Positions 1 to 11,369 of a DNA stretch of 64,000 nt are shown piece by piece; positions within the stretch are counted from its first letter, which is position 1, and each line of letters starts with the position of its first letter. Location of the stretch: the NCBI RefSeq assembly GCF_051106095.1, contig NC_135785.1:224311045-224375044 (forward strand), read 5' to 3'. A program made the position numbers and the translations under genes. Origin of the DNA: Pogona vitticeps. Taxonomy: Eukaryota > Chordata > Lepidosauria > Squamata > Agamidae. Under the pieces are notes generated by a model, which saw only the letters and a list, made by a program, of their open reading frames with translations, did not search any database and was not told where the DNA came from.

Positions 1-450
1 TAAGCAATCATCTCCCGTGCATTTAGGTCAACTACTTTCAGTTTCGTTTGCTTTAAAGCCAAGGGTGCGACCAGACGACAAGAGAGGTGTGTCTCTGATT
101 GCATTGGAAAGGGTTGCTTTGCTAGTAGCAATCTCAAAACAGCTGTCCCATCTGTCAGGAATCACTCCACCCCAGTTCCCCCAGTTTGGGCATGGATTGG
201 GGTCAGGTTGGAGTGCTATCAACTTTCTGCTGTTTGATCATTGGGAAAGCAGCTTGCTCTGGACTTACTCCAAAAGTGTTCCCAAAGATGAACTATATAC
301 CCGTGTGCTCATGCCCTAATCTAGCTTTCTTCATCTCTCTGTTCCCTTGCCCACCCTTGCTTACCAACCAGCCCGATGATGATTTCTGAAGAACTCTAAA
401 AGAACTCTAAAAGTTACTCACTATTTTGGGACATCTTGCTTATTCTCTTA

Positions 451-748
451 AGTTTCATGGACAACGAATGAGTGAACTTGTCCATAAAAGTTCACATTAA
501 AATTTAGTGGACCCTCAATGTACGCATGGCTTAACGTGCGTACTTTTCGAGGTATGGACTTCTCCGGCTGCAAGATTTCCAATCGACTTGCGGCCGGAGA
601 ATCAACCTGCAGACTGGAAGGGGGAGGTAGGGAAAGCGCCAAATTCGAATTTGGTGCTTTCCCCACCTCCCCCTTCCAGTCCGAAGGCCGCCATGCCTCC
701 GGATGCCTTCCAGGGGTTCTCCGCCACTCCTTCCTTGTCCATGAAACT
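451..748. mobile_element. TIR miniature element with TA duplication
   Basis: The ends are inverted copies of AGTTTCATGGACAA, flanked by TA on both sides. The interior holds a second palindrome (612-682) with its centre near the TTCGAA at about 650. Non-coding; open frames here are by-products of the palindrome. Confidence 0.7.
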
Positions 749-1967
749 TATTTTAAAATATAGCAGCTAGTCTTCAATGTTTTCCTCTCCTTTATTTTTT
801 TCATTTCTGCTTTGTTTTTGCACAGACTAACATGGCTACCTCTTCTAAAAATTACTTTCTGTGCTGAATGTTTGTTGTTTATGAGTAATAGTGGGGCAAA
901 CATGGCATCTGAGCGCTATATTGCCCCCTCTCAGGGCACTGTTGACGTTCTCCAGTACCCCTGTGGTCCCCAAGTCCTGCCAGTTAAAAAAAAATGGAGG
1001 GAATTTTACCTGAAGCAGAGAGTTCTGTGGGGAGATAAATGTATAGGTGTGCCTGCTCATGCTCTTCCATGTGGGTATAAATGTGGCATTATATGGAATT
1101 ATCTCATTTCTATGAAAACATAGTTCCCAGGATCAGCAGAGTTTCATGTGGCTGTGTATTTACACCCACATAGTTTCAACATCACCAGGTACATTTTTTG
1201 CAGGAAATTGGGAGAAAAGCTGTGCTGCCGGTGCTATTTGCAGCAATGGTAGAGTTCCAGGGAAGGGATGAAGAGAGAGAGAGAGAGAGAGTTACAGCCA
1301 CTACTGTCTGGTGGGACCTGTCAAGTGTCCCTATGAAGCAGTAAGTATACAGCAGAAAGCCTGTATTTACAAGAAACTGTAACAAGGAAGAGGTAAGGAG
1401 TACAGTACCTACTGTTGACTCTTGAGCAGCAGAGTACTGAGGTCACAGGGAACTGGCACAGCCAAAGAGTGACCACATTTTTACATAGGGCTGAGTGAAA
1501 AAGCTGTACCTCACATTTACTCCTCCCTCACAATGACAACCAGTGTTCTTTGTTCCCCGCCATTCCCAATTCATAATTTGGAAAGTCACTTTTTTAAAAG
1601 TAACTTATTCTTAACTTGCAACAAAACACTCCTAAATATTAACTTATTGACATTAACACTGTGCAATCCATAACTTATTACACTTCTTGCTATCTTTATT
1701 GAACTCTCTAGTTCCTCTTCTGGGGAAAAATCATCTAGAAAAATAAGAAAACAACAAGAATGTAGTGACAAAATATAACACGTAAATATTACAGTACTTG
1801 ATATATGAAAAAATATCATTATATTACATAACAAAAAGGACATCATTGCTCATGTTACACAGGAATATTTAAAATATTACACACAATGTCATTACCAGCA
1901 TAACATTAAGCTTAATACTAAACAGCTCCTTCACTGGCTACCACTCACTATAATAATTAGGGGGAGG
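749..1967. other. No gene seen
   Basis: A short piece near 808-840 (cagactaacatggctacctc) is the tail of a common sauropsid interspersed repeat, and 1271-1291 is a (GA)n run. Nothing else is supported. Confidence 0.6.
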
Positions 1968-2145
1968 AGTTCTATGACATGTCATCTTTTTTTCTGCAGC
2001 CTACCGTATATTTGAACTTATGGGTGGTTTTGAACATGTTTAGGAGTAATCTGGTGAGAAAAGCCAGATTACTCATAAACATGTTTGAACGTGCTTATGG
2101 GTTCAAATGTAGGCTGCAGAGAAAATGTGAAATGTCATAGAAGTT
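1968..2145. repeat. Long foldback (palindromic miniature element)
   Basis: Two arms of about 80 nt, near-perfect inverted copies: TCTATGACAT...CTGCAGCCTAC pairs with GTAGGCTGCAG...ATGTCATAGA, with a loop around GTGAGAAAAG. Typical of a foldback/MITE insertion. Confidence 0.75.
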
Positions 2146-2581
2146 TCTCTACCTTGCAATTTTTATATTAAATAGTGGGATACAAATTTATTGAACAAAC
2201 AAGCAAGCAGCGAAGTGCCTGTTTTCCTTCCTCATTTCTTAAGTTATTTCATTAACAAGCTTTATTGCTATACCCTGGAAATTATGAATACCTTCATTTT
2301 GAGGCACTCTTGGATCCATTTCAGAAGATGATGCTGTTGGAGTTTTGTTTGCAACCCTGCATACTTTCTGCAGTTTGTGCAATTGGGAGGGACTTTCCTG
2401 TGCTGAAGCGACTGTCCATCTATCCAGCAATAATCAATTGTTCCTTCTACCCTTTGAATTCATAGAGAGACCCGCCTCTCTGCTGAGTGTTTCCTTCCCT
2501 CTCTTTCCTTGGCAGTTGTTTGTTTACTGTTGATCTGTTGCAGTTCATCTAAAAGACTCAGCTTATAGACACCATTAGATA

Positions 2582-2830
2582 TTACTTGTCTATTACTCCA
2601 TCTTTTATTACTATACACTGTCCGTTTTCAAAATGTTTAGAAAAGCCTTTATCATCCAAAGCTGATGCACTTATCAGGGTGTATTGTAGTTCAGGAACAA
2701 AAAATACATTACCTATAGCATTCTCACTAATTTCACCAGGAAGTTCACACTGCAAAGTGCCAGTCCTTTTCCTTTCCATTTTCATGGAATTACTATTAGC
2801 AACTTGAATATTTATCTTTATTTCTTTAGC
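2582..2830 (-). mobile_element. Ty1/copia-type LTR retrotransposon scrap
   Basis: A minus-strand peptide resembles the protease to GAG-pre-integrase part of copia polyproteins (for example NVFFVPELQYTLISAS, and a CIVIKDGVI-like strand). It is a short, isolated and broken piece; no LTRs or other domains are recognised nearby. Probably old. Assignment rests on pattern memory. Confidence 0.55.
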
Positions 2831-5196
2831 TTTTAAAGAATATGCCCATTTTATCTTATGGACTCTAGGATACTTTATCATGGATCGTAGGACTTCATAT
2901 AGTTTGGTCCCTAGCATCTGAATAAACAGAAGCTTAACCCAAACAAGACTGAGGTGCTCCTGGTCAATCAAAAGTCTGGCTAGGTAACAAAGATTCACTT
3001 TGTGTAGGATCAGATCATACTCCTCTTGAACTCTTCTGTTCGCATTGTGGGTGTACTTCTGAAAGTAATCTTGAACCTGGGTGCCCAGGTTTGGGCAGTA
3101 GCCAGGAATGGTTTTACGCTGCTACACTTGCTGTGCCCATTAATCCTGTTTCTTGAAATGCAAGTCTGGCCTCTACATTTCATTGAGACTGCTATTGTCC
3201 TTTCTACATATTGTGGTCTTGAAGAATGTTCAGAAATTTCTTCTAATTCAAACTGATCCAGTCAGAATGTAGGACAGGCCCAATTATAGGGAGCATGTGA
3301 TTCCATGTTACAACGTGGAATCACATGTAGTAACACGATGTGCAGTTAATTTCTTCACACATTTCAAAGTGTTGCTCAACACAACACGAGACTACTTTAT
3401 TTCAAAGACTGCATTGTCCTCTCCAAGCCTTTTGGGGGATTTGAGGTCTTTTTTCTCTTCCATTAGCATTTGAAGTATGCTTGATAGGAACTTGTCTAGT
3501 ACGAACTTGGACCAAGACTCTTGGTGGCTGCTGCTCCATTCTGGAGCTCCTTGAAAAGGAAGGCCTATTTCTGAACACCTTTCGTCTGCAGATAATGACT
3601 TTTATATACAAACAAAATTTTGCCCCAAGAAATTGATAGGTTATGGTGTCTGTATGCTTCCAGAAATTAATTTAAGTGGTTATTAATTTTACTGATATGT
3701 TTTATCCTTTTTTGTAAGCTTTCTGTTTTATTTTACTAGACCCCTTAAAAAGTGGGGTACACATTTAAGAGAAAACCAAACCAAAGAGGGCATCTCAAAA
3801 CCAACACAATATGACATTCACTAAACAAGGGTGGGCAAAGAGCAGTCATTCAAATTTTAGAGGACTAAAATTGGCTATGCTGGTTAGTATTCATGGGAGT
3901 TACAGTCCAATCACATCTACACTTTGCCCTCTCCTGTGCAGAGCAGATAGATTTTCATGGCATCATTGCTTGAAGACCTCATGAGGAGAAAATAGATGAA
4001 GAAAGACATATAAACACCCTCACAGGCAGCATGTTTCAGCCTGCAAAAGAGGAATGTGAAGCTGAAGGCATAAAAAAGAAACTTAATTCCCGATATGGGA
4101 GGCCTCTTTCTGTAAACATCATCATACAACAAATGCACGTTTGTTTCTCTTTCACTACACAAAGCTTAGAATCCTGGAAACACCCTCCTCACAGAGAAAG
4201 CAAAGTAAATACCAAATAATTCAGAGCTTTTTTCATCAAACTTAGCAACTTTGGTCTCATACTATTAAGAAACAGCTCCAGGCCAAAAAGGGGCATTTTA
4301 GTGTGTCCATTTTCTTTTGAAGTTTATAACATTTGGAAAATCTGACAAATAAGCAGCATCAGTTGTGATCTGAATAATTCAGTGAGTCTCTACATAATTC
4401 CAAAACTGCATTTCTAACATGGCCATTTAGGTAGCCTTGCATGGCACCACCGTCTTGTCCAGATGGCAATCCAGTTTTCTATTAGTGGTTGATTGGCACA
4501 TGGGATCTGAGAGCACACTGGGAATGTTCGACTGAAATGTGTTTGAACAAAAGAAGTTGTATAGGGTGTACCATGTCTCAAAAAATCCTCCAAGATAATT
4601 CTGGAAATCTAGCAGCTTACATCCTGTTCATCCTCCTGCAGTGTCAGCCTGTAATTCTAAAGAAACACATTGTGTGAATTGTGTGTTTTTTAAAAGTTGA
4701 TATGGAGAAAGGAAAAATATTTTGACATAATGTTTCCTGATCTAACAGCTGAAATCCTATCTTTTAGTAAAGTAGACCCACTGAATCGGTTGGGATGTGG
4801 TGATTATTCTGTAAATTCTACTGATTTAAATGGGCTTACTCTAGTTGCAACTTACTACACTAAGCAACAAGACTTAAGCTAAATATGCCAGCAAAAACTG
4901 GCATACATTTTGTTCTCTCCTCAGCAATCTCAAATTACTTCAATGTAAAAGATGCCCCTCAATTTTTAGTCTTATGGACTTAAGAAAAAGTAGTGTCTTA
5001 TACATAGAAAAATATAGTAGTTTCCCTCCTGTTATTTCCAATGGGAGGGAAACAGGTTTAAAAATTGTGAAAGAGGAGCAAAAGAAGAAGCTCCCCTTTG
5101 CTTCTGCTGTACAGTAGGGCCCTGTCAGGCTTTGTATGTGTTGAATACTCAAAATCTCAAACATTTTCACCTTACAGGCAGGATTGGCTTCACCCA
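2831..5196. other. No gene seen; small hairpins and a repeat scrap
   Basis: Holds a perfect-looking hairpin at 3295-3328, a faint hAT-MITE remnant near 3840-3915, and a short hairpin TGCCAG..CTGGCA near 4888. A short 3' exon of C3orf52 could lie here or further left but cannot be recognised. Confidence 0.5.
3295..3328. repeat. Short palindrome
   Basis: CATGTGATTCCA and its complement TGGAATCACATG flank a ten-base centre. Possibly the end of a small transposon or a chance hairpin. Confidence 0.6.
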
Positions 5197-5590
5197 TATA
5201 CCATATTTTTTGCTCCATAAGATACACCTCTCCATAACACACACACTATATTCTTAGGGGAGGAAAACAGGAAAAATATTCTGGCAATTTCAGCCTGCTG
5301 GGCCCGTGAGGGTGGGGGTGGGGGGAGCCTTGGAAGGGTCTGAGAATGCCTTCCAGGACCCTTTGGAGGCTCCCCCCACCCACACGGGGCCAGCGGGGCA
5401 AAATCGCCAGCTTTCAGGACCCTCCTGAGGCTTTCCAAGCCTCAGAAGGGTCCTGGAAAGTCGCGATTTTGCCCCCGCTGGCCCCATGGGGGTGGGGGAG
5501 CCTCCAAAGGTTCCTGGAAGGCACTCTTGGACCCTTCCAAGGCTCCCCCTGCCCCCCATGGGGCAAGTGGGGGCGAAATTGCCACATTCC
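5197..5590. mobile_element. GC-rich foldback with a decayed TIR end
   Basis: The left end (5197-5260) resembles the TIR element at 36781 (TTTTTGCTCCATAAGA, then GGAGGAAAACAGGAAAA). The interior 5281-5585 is a GC-rich inverted repeat of about 300 nt folding around 5437 (GAGGCTT..AAGCCTC); the outer arms share GGCAATTT / AAATTGCC and a G-run/C-run pair. The right TIR is not found. Confidence 0.6.
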
Positions 5591-5649
5591 AGTAGGGTTA
5601 GGGTTGCAGTTATGGTTTACTTTATTATAACATTATTATTACTTTATAC

Positions 5650-6090
5650 CAGGCTTGTCCAACCTGCGGCCCGAGGGCCGCATGCGGCCCAGATCGGCTC
5701 ATAATGCGGCCCAGTGCAATTTTTTATTTTTAAAGAAATTCCAAAGTTTCAAATTACACTGCTGGCACTTGTGGCCAGAATGCGGCTGGGTCACGTCACA
5801 ACGATAGGGGGGGAGAGAGGGAAGGAAGGAGTGGGAGGGGGGCTGTGTGACTGCATCGCGCCATCCCCATCAATAGGTGGATCCCCTCCCAGCCCCATAA
5901 AGCCGCTGGAGTCGAAGCTGGCGGCCTCTGCTGTCTGAGATTGCAGCTGCCGGTAAGCGTGCTTGGAGCGGGGCTGCAGAGGATGGCTAGGGCTGCCCCC
6001 CATGCGGCCCAAACCAAATTTATATGTGGCCCAAACCAAATTTTCATCTTCTAATGTGGTCCAGGGAAGGTGAAAGGTTGGACACCCCTG
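5650..6090. mobile_element. Non-autonomous hAT element with 8-bp target duplication
   Basis: The ends CAGGCTTGTCCAACCT and GGTTGGACACCCCTG are terminal inverted repeats, and CTTTATAC flanks both sides exactly (5642-5649 and 6091-6098). Sub-terminal TGCGGCCC repeats resemble Zaphod/Tip100-type hAT elements of amniotes. No transposase. Confidence 0.88.
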
Positions 6091-6587
6091 CTTTATACAT
6101 ATTTTTATAATATACATATAATTATTAACATTATTATTACTTTATACATATTGTATTTCCTGATCTCATGGGCAATTCAAGCCCTCTCTAAATGGGACCA
6201 ACATACTGACACCAAAAATCCATGTTTGTCCAAAAAGATGGCATGGGTCATTTCCCCCCCCCCTTACTGTACATCACATTGGCTAGGACAATAAAGGATC
6301 ACAATGGCGAAAGACAACAGATTTGCTGGGGAAATGTCAGAGCCCCTCCAGCTGGTTTTGGCTGGTAAAAAAAAAGAATATATATATATAAAGCTTTCCT
6401 TCAACCTTTTTCAAATACTGATATATATACTTGGAAGGGTCTGAGAGTATAGTTGTGGGTATTCTATAAGAACATGTGACTCTGGGAGATGTCTTACCCA
6501 GATGTTGTATGAGAGTTTTTAGGTTTCTTGGAAAACTATATAATCTTGCTTAGGTTTCTCAAATAATGCAATTTTCCATTACATGAA

Positions 6588-6798
6588 TCACTTACGTTTT
6601 AATGAAATAGATGTTGGATCAAGTGTCATGTTTGTACATCCAGATATGTACGCACCATCTAATTCCTCCTTGTCATAAATATCTTGCCTTAAAACATTCA
6701 TCAGAAAGTTTTTACTCATTCTATATTTCATGAATTCTTCCGTCTCATCAGATGGCACTGAGAACGACAAGTGGTAAGATACTGTACCATTTTCTTCA
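6588..6798 (-). CDS. C3orf52: C3orf52 exon 5
   Basis: It enters in phase 2: SEENGTVSYHLSFSVPSDE, FMKYRMSKNFLMNVL, CTNMTLDPTSISLK. If read through it ends RK-TGA at 6588. A strong donor (C/GTAAGT) at 6596/6595 makes splicing to a short last exon likely; that exon was not found. Human ends a few residues after LDPTS. Confidence 0.85.
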
Positions 6799-9700
6799 CT
6801 GGAAAAAGGAATGAGGCAGAGTCAGGATAAAAATGAATGGATTATATAATAATCCCTTTCCCTACCCATTCTGATATTACTATATTCTTACGAGTATCCT
6901 TTTATACATATACCTGAAAATGTAAAGTAAGAATGTGGTGGTGGTGTACAGGTGAGAGCCAATGTGATATAGTGAATAGAGTGTTGGACAATGACACAGG
7001 AGACCAGGGTTCAAATCGTCACTTAACAATGGGAACTCTTTAAGGACTGGCAGTATTTATTTATTTATTTATTTATTTATTTTATTTACTGAATTTATAT
7101 GCCGCCCATCTAGACATAGTCTACTCTGGGTGGTTCACAACATACAAGATAAAAACAATTTAAAATATACACAGTCTAACATAAATAAAGACAATATGAT
7201 ATAAAACATAGTATCGTAATCAGTATTAAAAGATTCTTTGCTTTTTCTCACATTTGTCTAGAACTGAAAGATGGGAAGTCTACATTCACAGAGACTTCCC
7301 ATTTTACAAGAAACAAAGGGAGAAAGGGGATTTGACTGAATCTTCTGCCTTTTTCCCATGGTCAAGTGTGGTTTTGAAAAAAAAAGTTTTGTTTCCTTTC
7401 TTTAAGGAAGATTGTTCTTCATATTAGAGATGTTACAGTATCTTTCAGCAACTAACTGCACAATTCTTTCCCAGCCGTCCCTCAGGAGACCTCTGGCAGT
7501 CCCTGCTTGTCTCCCATCCAAATATGAATCAAGTCTGATTCTGTTCAATATCCAAAATCGATCATATGGTTGCTGTGGTAGGGTAAATTGCATGCTTGTG
7601 AAGAGGTTCACTGACATTTGCAAAAAATGATAATTAAAGAAAACACTTTGGTTTCCAAAGGTGTTCTTTTTTAAAAGCTTGTTTTGAGAGCCCAATGAGA
7701 ACTGAGCACACTCAGTAGCTACTATATGTTCACTATCAGTGTGAAAACATCTGGAAAATAGAAGTGGGTGTGAACAGAATTTTCTGCTTGAGCTTGTTAA
7801 CATTTCATAATCCTGCAGGAGAACATGGCTGGCTGGAATAATACTACCTCTACTTGGTTAAGGTTGACATTCCTTTAGGGTCTTGAGACTCTGGGGCCAT
7901 TTCTCAACCCCAGCCTCTACTAGGGACTATATAATGTCCCCCCACCCACCCATGAAAAAAACTTGGAGGGAGAGGGAATGGAAATTGTTAGAGGTCCAGT
8001 TCCAGAATTTTTTGAAGTTGAAAAGGTTCATGGTTAAACTTTGTTTATAAGGTGAATTACCATTCATGGCAGTTTCTAGGTGTGGCTGTTTACTCATCCA
8101 CACCATTTTGAAGCAGGATGGAAGCAGACCTGGAAAAAAATGGCCTACAGGCCACACATTTTATATCACTGTACTGGTTAGTGAAGATGGAGTGTGATAT
8201 TCTGCATTTATTTAATGCTTTGAAATTGTAATGTGCCCACAGACAAAATTGTAAGAATGATGTGCAATGAAAGTACACCAGTGCACAACAGACTATTGAT
8301 GAAAAAAAGGCCTTTTCTGTCATCACTTTCCCCAACAAATCTCATATATTTCTATATTTATTCTGTTTTTCTTCCACCAACCAAAATTCATTACTTTTTC
8401 TCAGGCTCATTTTCTTTTCCTCAGTCAGATTTAGATTTTTCAAATACCCAATGATAGCTTTGGAAAATATTTTGTTTTCCTACCTGATGGAGTTGACCTC
8501 AGCAGAGATAAAATATCGCCCAAGAGCTGGTGAATTACTATATACGTCTGTAAGCTAGAGAAAGAAAGCATTCATTATGATCACAAATACATGATGTGAT
8601 ATGAAAAAGTCAACTGAGAGCAGTTTATAGCTTATTATTGAAATAATTTTTTCTGACTTAAGTTCTGCCTACAGTTTTACTTTTAGACTATTTCTTATTT
8701 TCAACTTCTCATAGCTGTAACAATTTTGATGGATGGTTTCTATTTGATTGAATGGCAATCATAATTGCAGCTTTTCACAACTTGCAAGGATGGATGACTG
8801 TTTAAGCATTTGTGCCTATACATTTTTCATAGTTGTAAGACTGATTTTGGTATAATTGAGTTGTGCTTGTAACTTCTCCAAAAGTTGTATGTTTTCAACC
8901 ATTGTGAAATGGTTTTGTGCACATAGAACACAGAAGCAATGTAGACAAATAGAGCTTGTAGAATTAGACAAGCTGATGTCTCAAATCAGATGTTACCTCG
9001 ATACCCAGTTGAACGTCAGTATGAATTGAAATATTGTCTGGTTCACACTAGAATTAACCCTGGCAGTATGAAAAAAATCAGTCAGGAACACATTATATGT
9101 TGTTCGTTATGGCATATAAGAAAGAGTTACAGATTCAATAGAGGAGCTCGGAAATCTTTTGAATACTTTGTAAGCCTTCATTCTGCCTCTGTAAAATGTT
9201 TTCTGGATTGGGTTCTCAGGCCAGCATCCCTTTCCCTGAGATTCATGCTCACCACCAAAGCCCTTATGATGTCACAGCGGTAGGGCAGACAAAGGTTTGG
9301 AGAGGCATGGAATTAGTTTTTCACAAGGTGGTCATGGAAACAGAAATCTAGAGAACCATCCATTGTGATGGTGGCTCTAAATGGCACTGGGCTCAAGTCC
9401 ATGCACCCATCTGTCCCATCTTCAAGTCCTCTCTTATATTTGATCTTTTAGTTAGGAAGCAACCTATTAGGCCATATAGCCCATTATTGTCACCTCCAAC
9501 TGAAAGAGGTTCTCCAAGATTTCAAGGAGAATTCTTCTCCTAAACCTACCTAGAGATTCATAGTATTCACTGGTGGTCTCCTATTCATCTACTAAAAAGG
9601 CATTGCTTCACTTCCATGATGAGATGAGATGAGATCAGGTGTACCCAGGGTGGCATGATTCATTTCTTGAGCATGTGGAGCTCACTATGAACAATCACTT

Positions 9701-11270
9701 TTTTTTGCAAATCCATGTTTTCTTTTCTCATCCTTTTTAGTGATGTGTAAGTGGCCCTCTTGTTTATAAATCCTTTATATGACTTAATAGATTAGCTATA
9801 TATTAAGAGAACATATCTAAGGGACCACATTGTCCAGTATTTTATATTCTCAATCTTTTATATTCTGCTATGGCTTTCCTTAGATTGTCTTGACTGTGCT
9901 GTCAAGAACTTCCTTCTCCACAACAACGCTCACTACGTGGGATGATTTCCTCTTTGAGCTCTGATGAGTGCCAGCCAACAAACTAGAGATATTTGTTTAT
10001 CCCGGCATTTACTTGACTGTTCATAATGGCAGGTAACCGTACTTTAAATTTTTCATCATTTTATTGTTTAGTTAACTTTTATAATGATTTTATCATAAGA
10101 AACACTTCAGGATTGTTTTTAATGCATGCATGCAAAGTGCTTTACATATTTTCTAAATTCAGTAATAAATGTGTACCCAATTGCAGATAGGTAACTTACC
10201 CTCTTATGGAGGTACTCAGAAAGCAAATCATATTTCAAGTCTGAAAGCAGCAGCTGAGGAGCAGCACAATGGATTTTTAACATCCCTGAGAAATTATGAC
10301 GGTTACCATTTGCTATTGATTCAGGATCCCAAAACTCATCTTCATCTATGTAAACAACTAAAAAATAAAAGTTAAAAATAAAGTAACCCTCATGAGCTTT
10401 CAAATAGCTGAACAACTATCAGATAGAAGACAGGGACTCATTTTCTGTACCCAGACAGCAGAATGACATAAGTAAAATATAAGCCATAAAAGGTAGACTT
10501 CACATGAACTTCTGATCTAGATAAAATTAACTGTGAATCAAGTCCTAATGGAATTTAATGTGCAAGCGTAACTAGCCGAAATGGGAAAAGCTAAGGGCCT
10601 GCTGAGCCACAATACTAGGCCAGTTACTGTTGTGCTGAATTGAAACCTATCTCATCCTAAACACACTGTAAGTTACTTAGGAGCAACTTCCTTTGCCCTT
10701 GGGCTACCTTTGTGCAATCTGAACGAATGGTTACGCTATGAAAATGAATCAATAGATGGATAGGGTTTTTAAAATCAGGTTAAAGTCTCGTGGTAGTCAT
10801 ATGGTACTTGAGTCAGTGTTTGCATCCTCTTGGGGAAACCTTTACTGTGTTTTTAAGTTGTGTTGTATATTGGATGAGGGGGCTACACAGGCTTTTAAAA
10901 TTCTTGCAATTGAGGCTTTGTCTTGCACCCACCTGCCCAACATCATGCTGGCTACTCACCACTGCTGCTTCAATGTTATTTTTAATATTTGTTATTTTTA
11001 CAATTTCTTTCAAACTGGAATATTGTTATGTCAGGATTACAGATGGAACAAAAACCAAGATTGGATTCCAAGGTGTCCTGCAACCTGTGGAAACCATATA
11101 GAGGTTCCTCTTTCAGTAAATGTTTAAAGTAATAGCAGCCTCCTCTCCTTGCCTGAAAACCTCTGAGTAAGGATGTCCTGGGGGAGGCATACACACAGAG
11201 GGCAGCAGGGGCAGCCAGCACTAGAAAGAGTAAGCCACCCAGAGACCTTTGGATAGAGTGGGTGGCATAT

Positions 11271-11369
<99 letters not shown>

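Noticed and set aside
5190-5630. Overlapping Pro/Gly-rich frames on both strands
   Set aside because: They mirror each other because the DNA is a GC-rich palindrome; no codon bias or family match.
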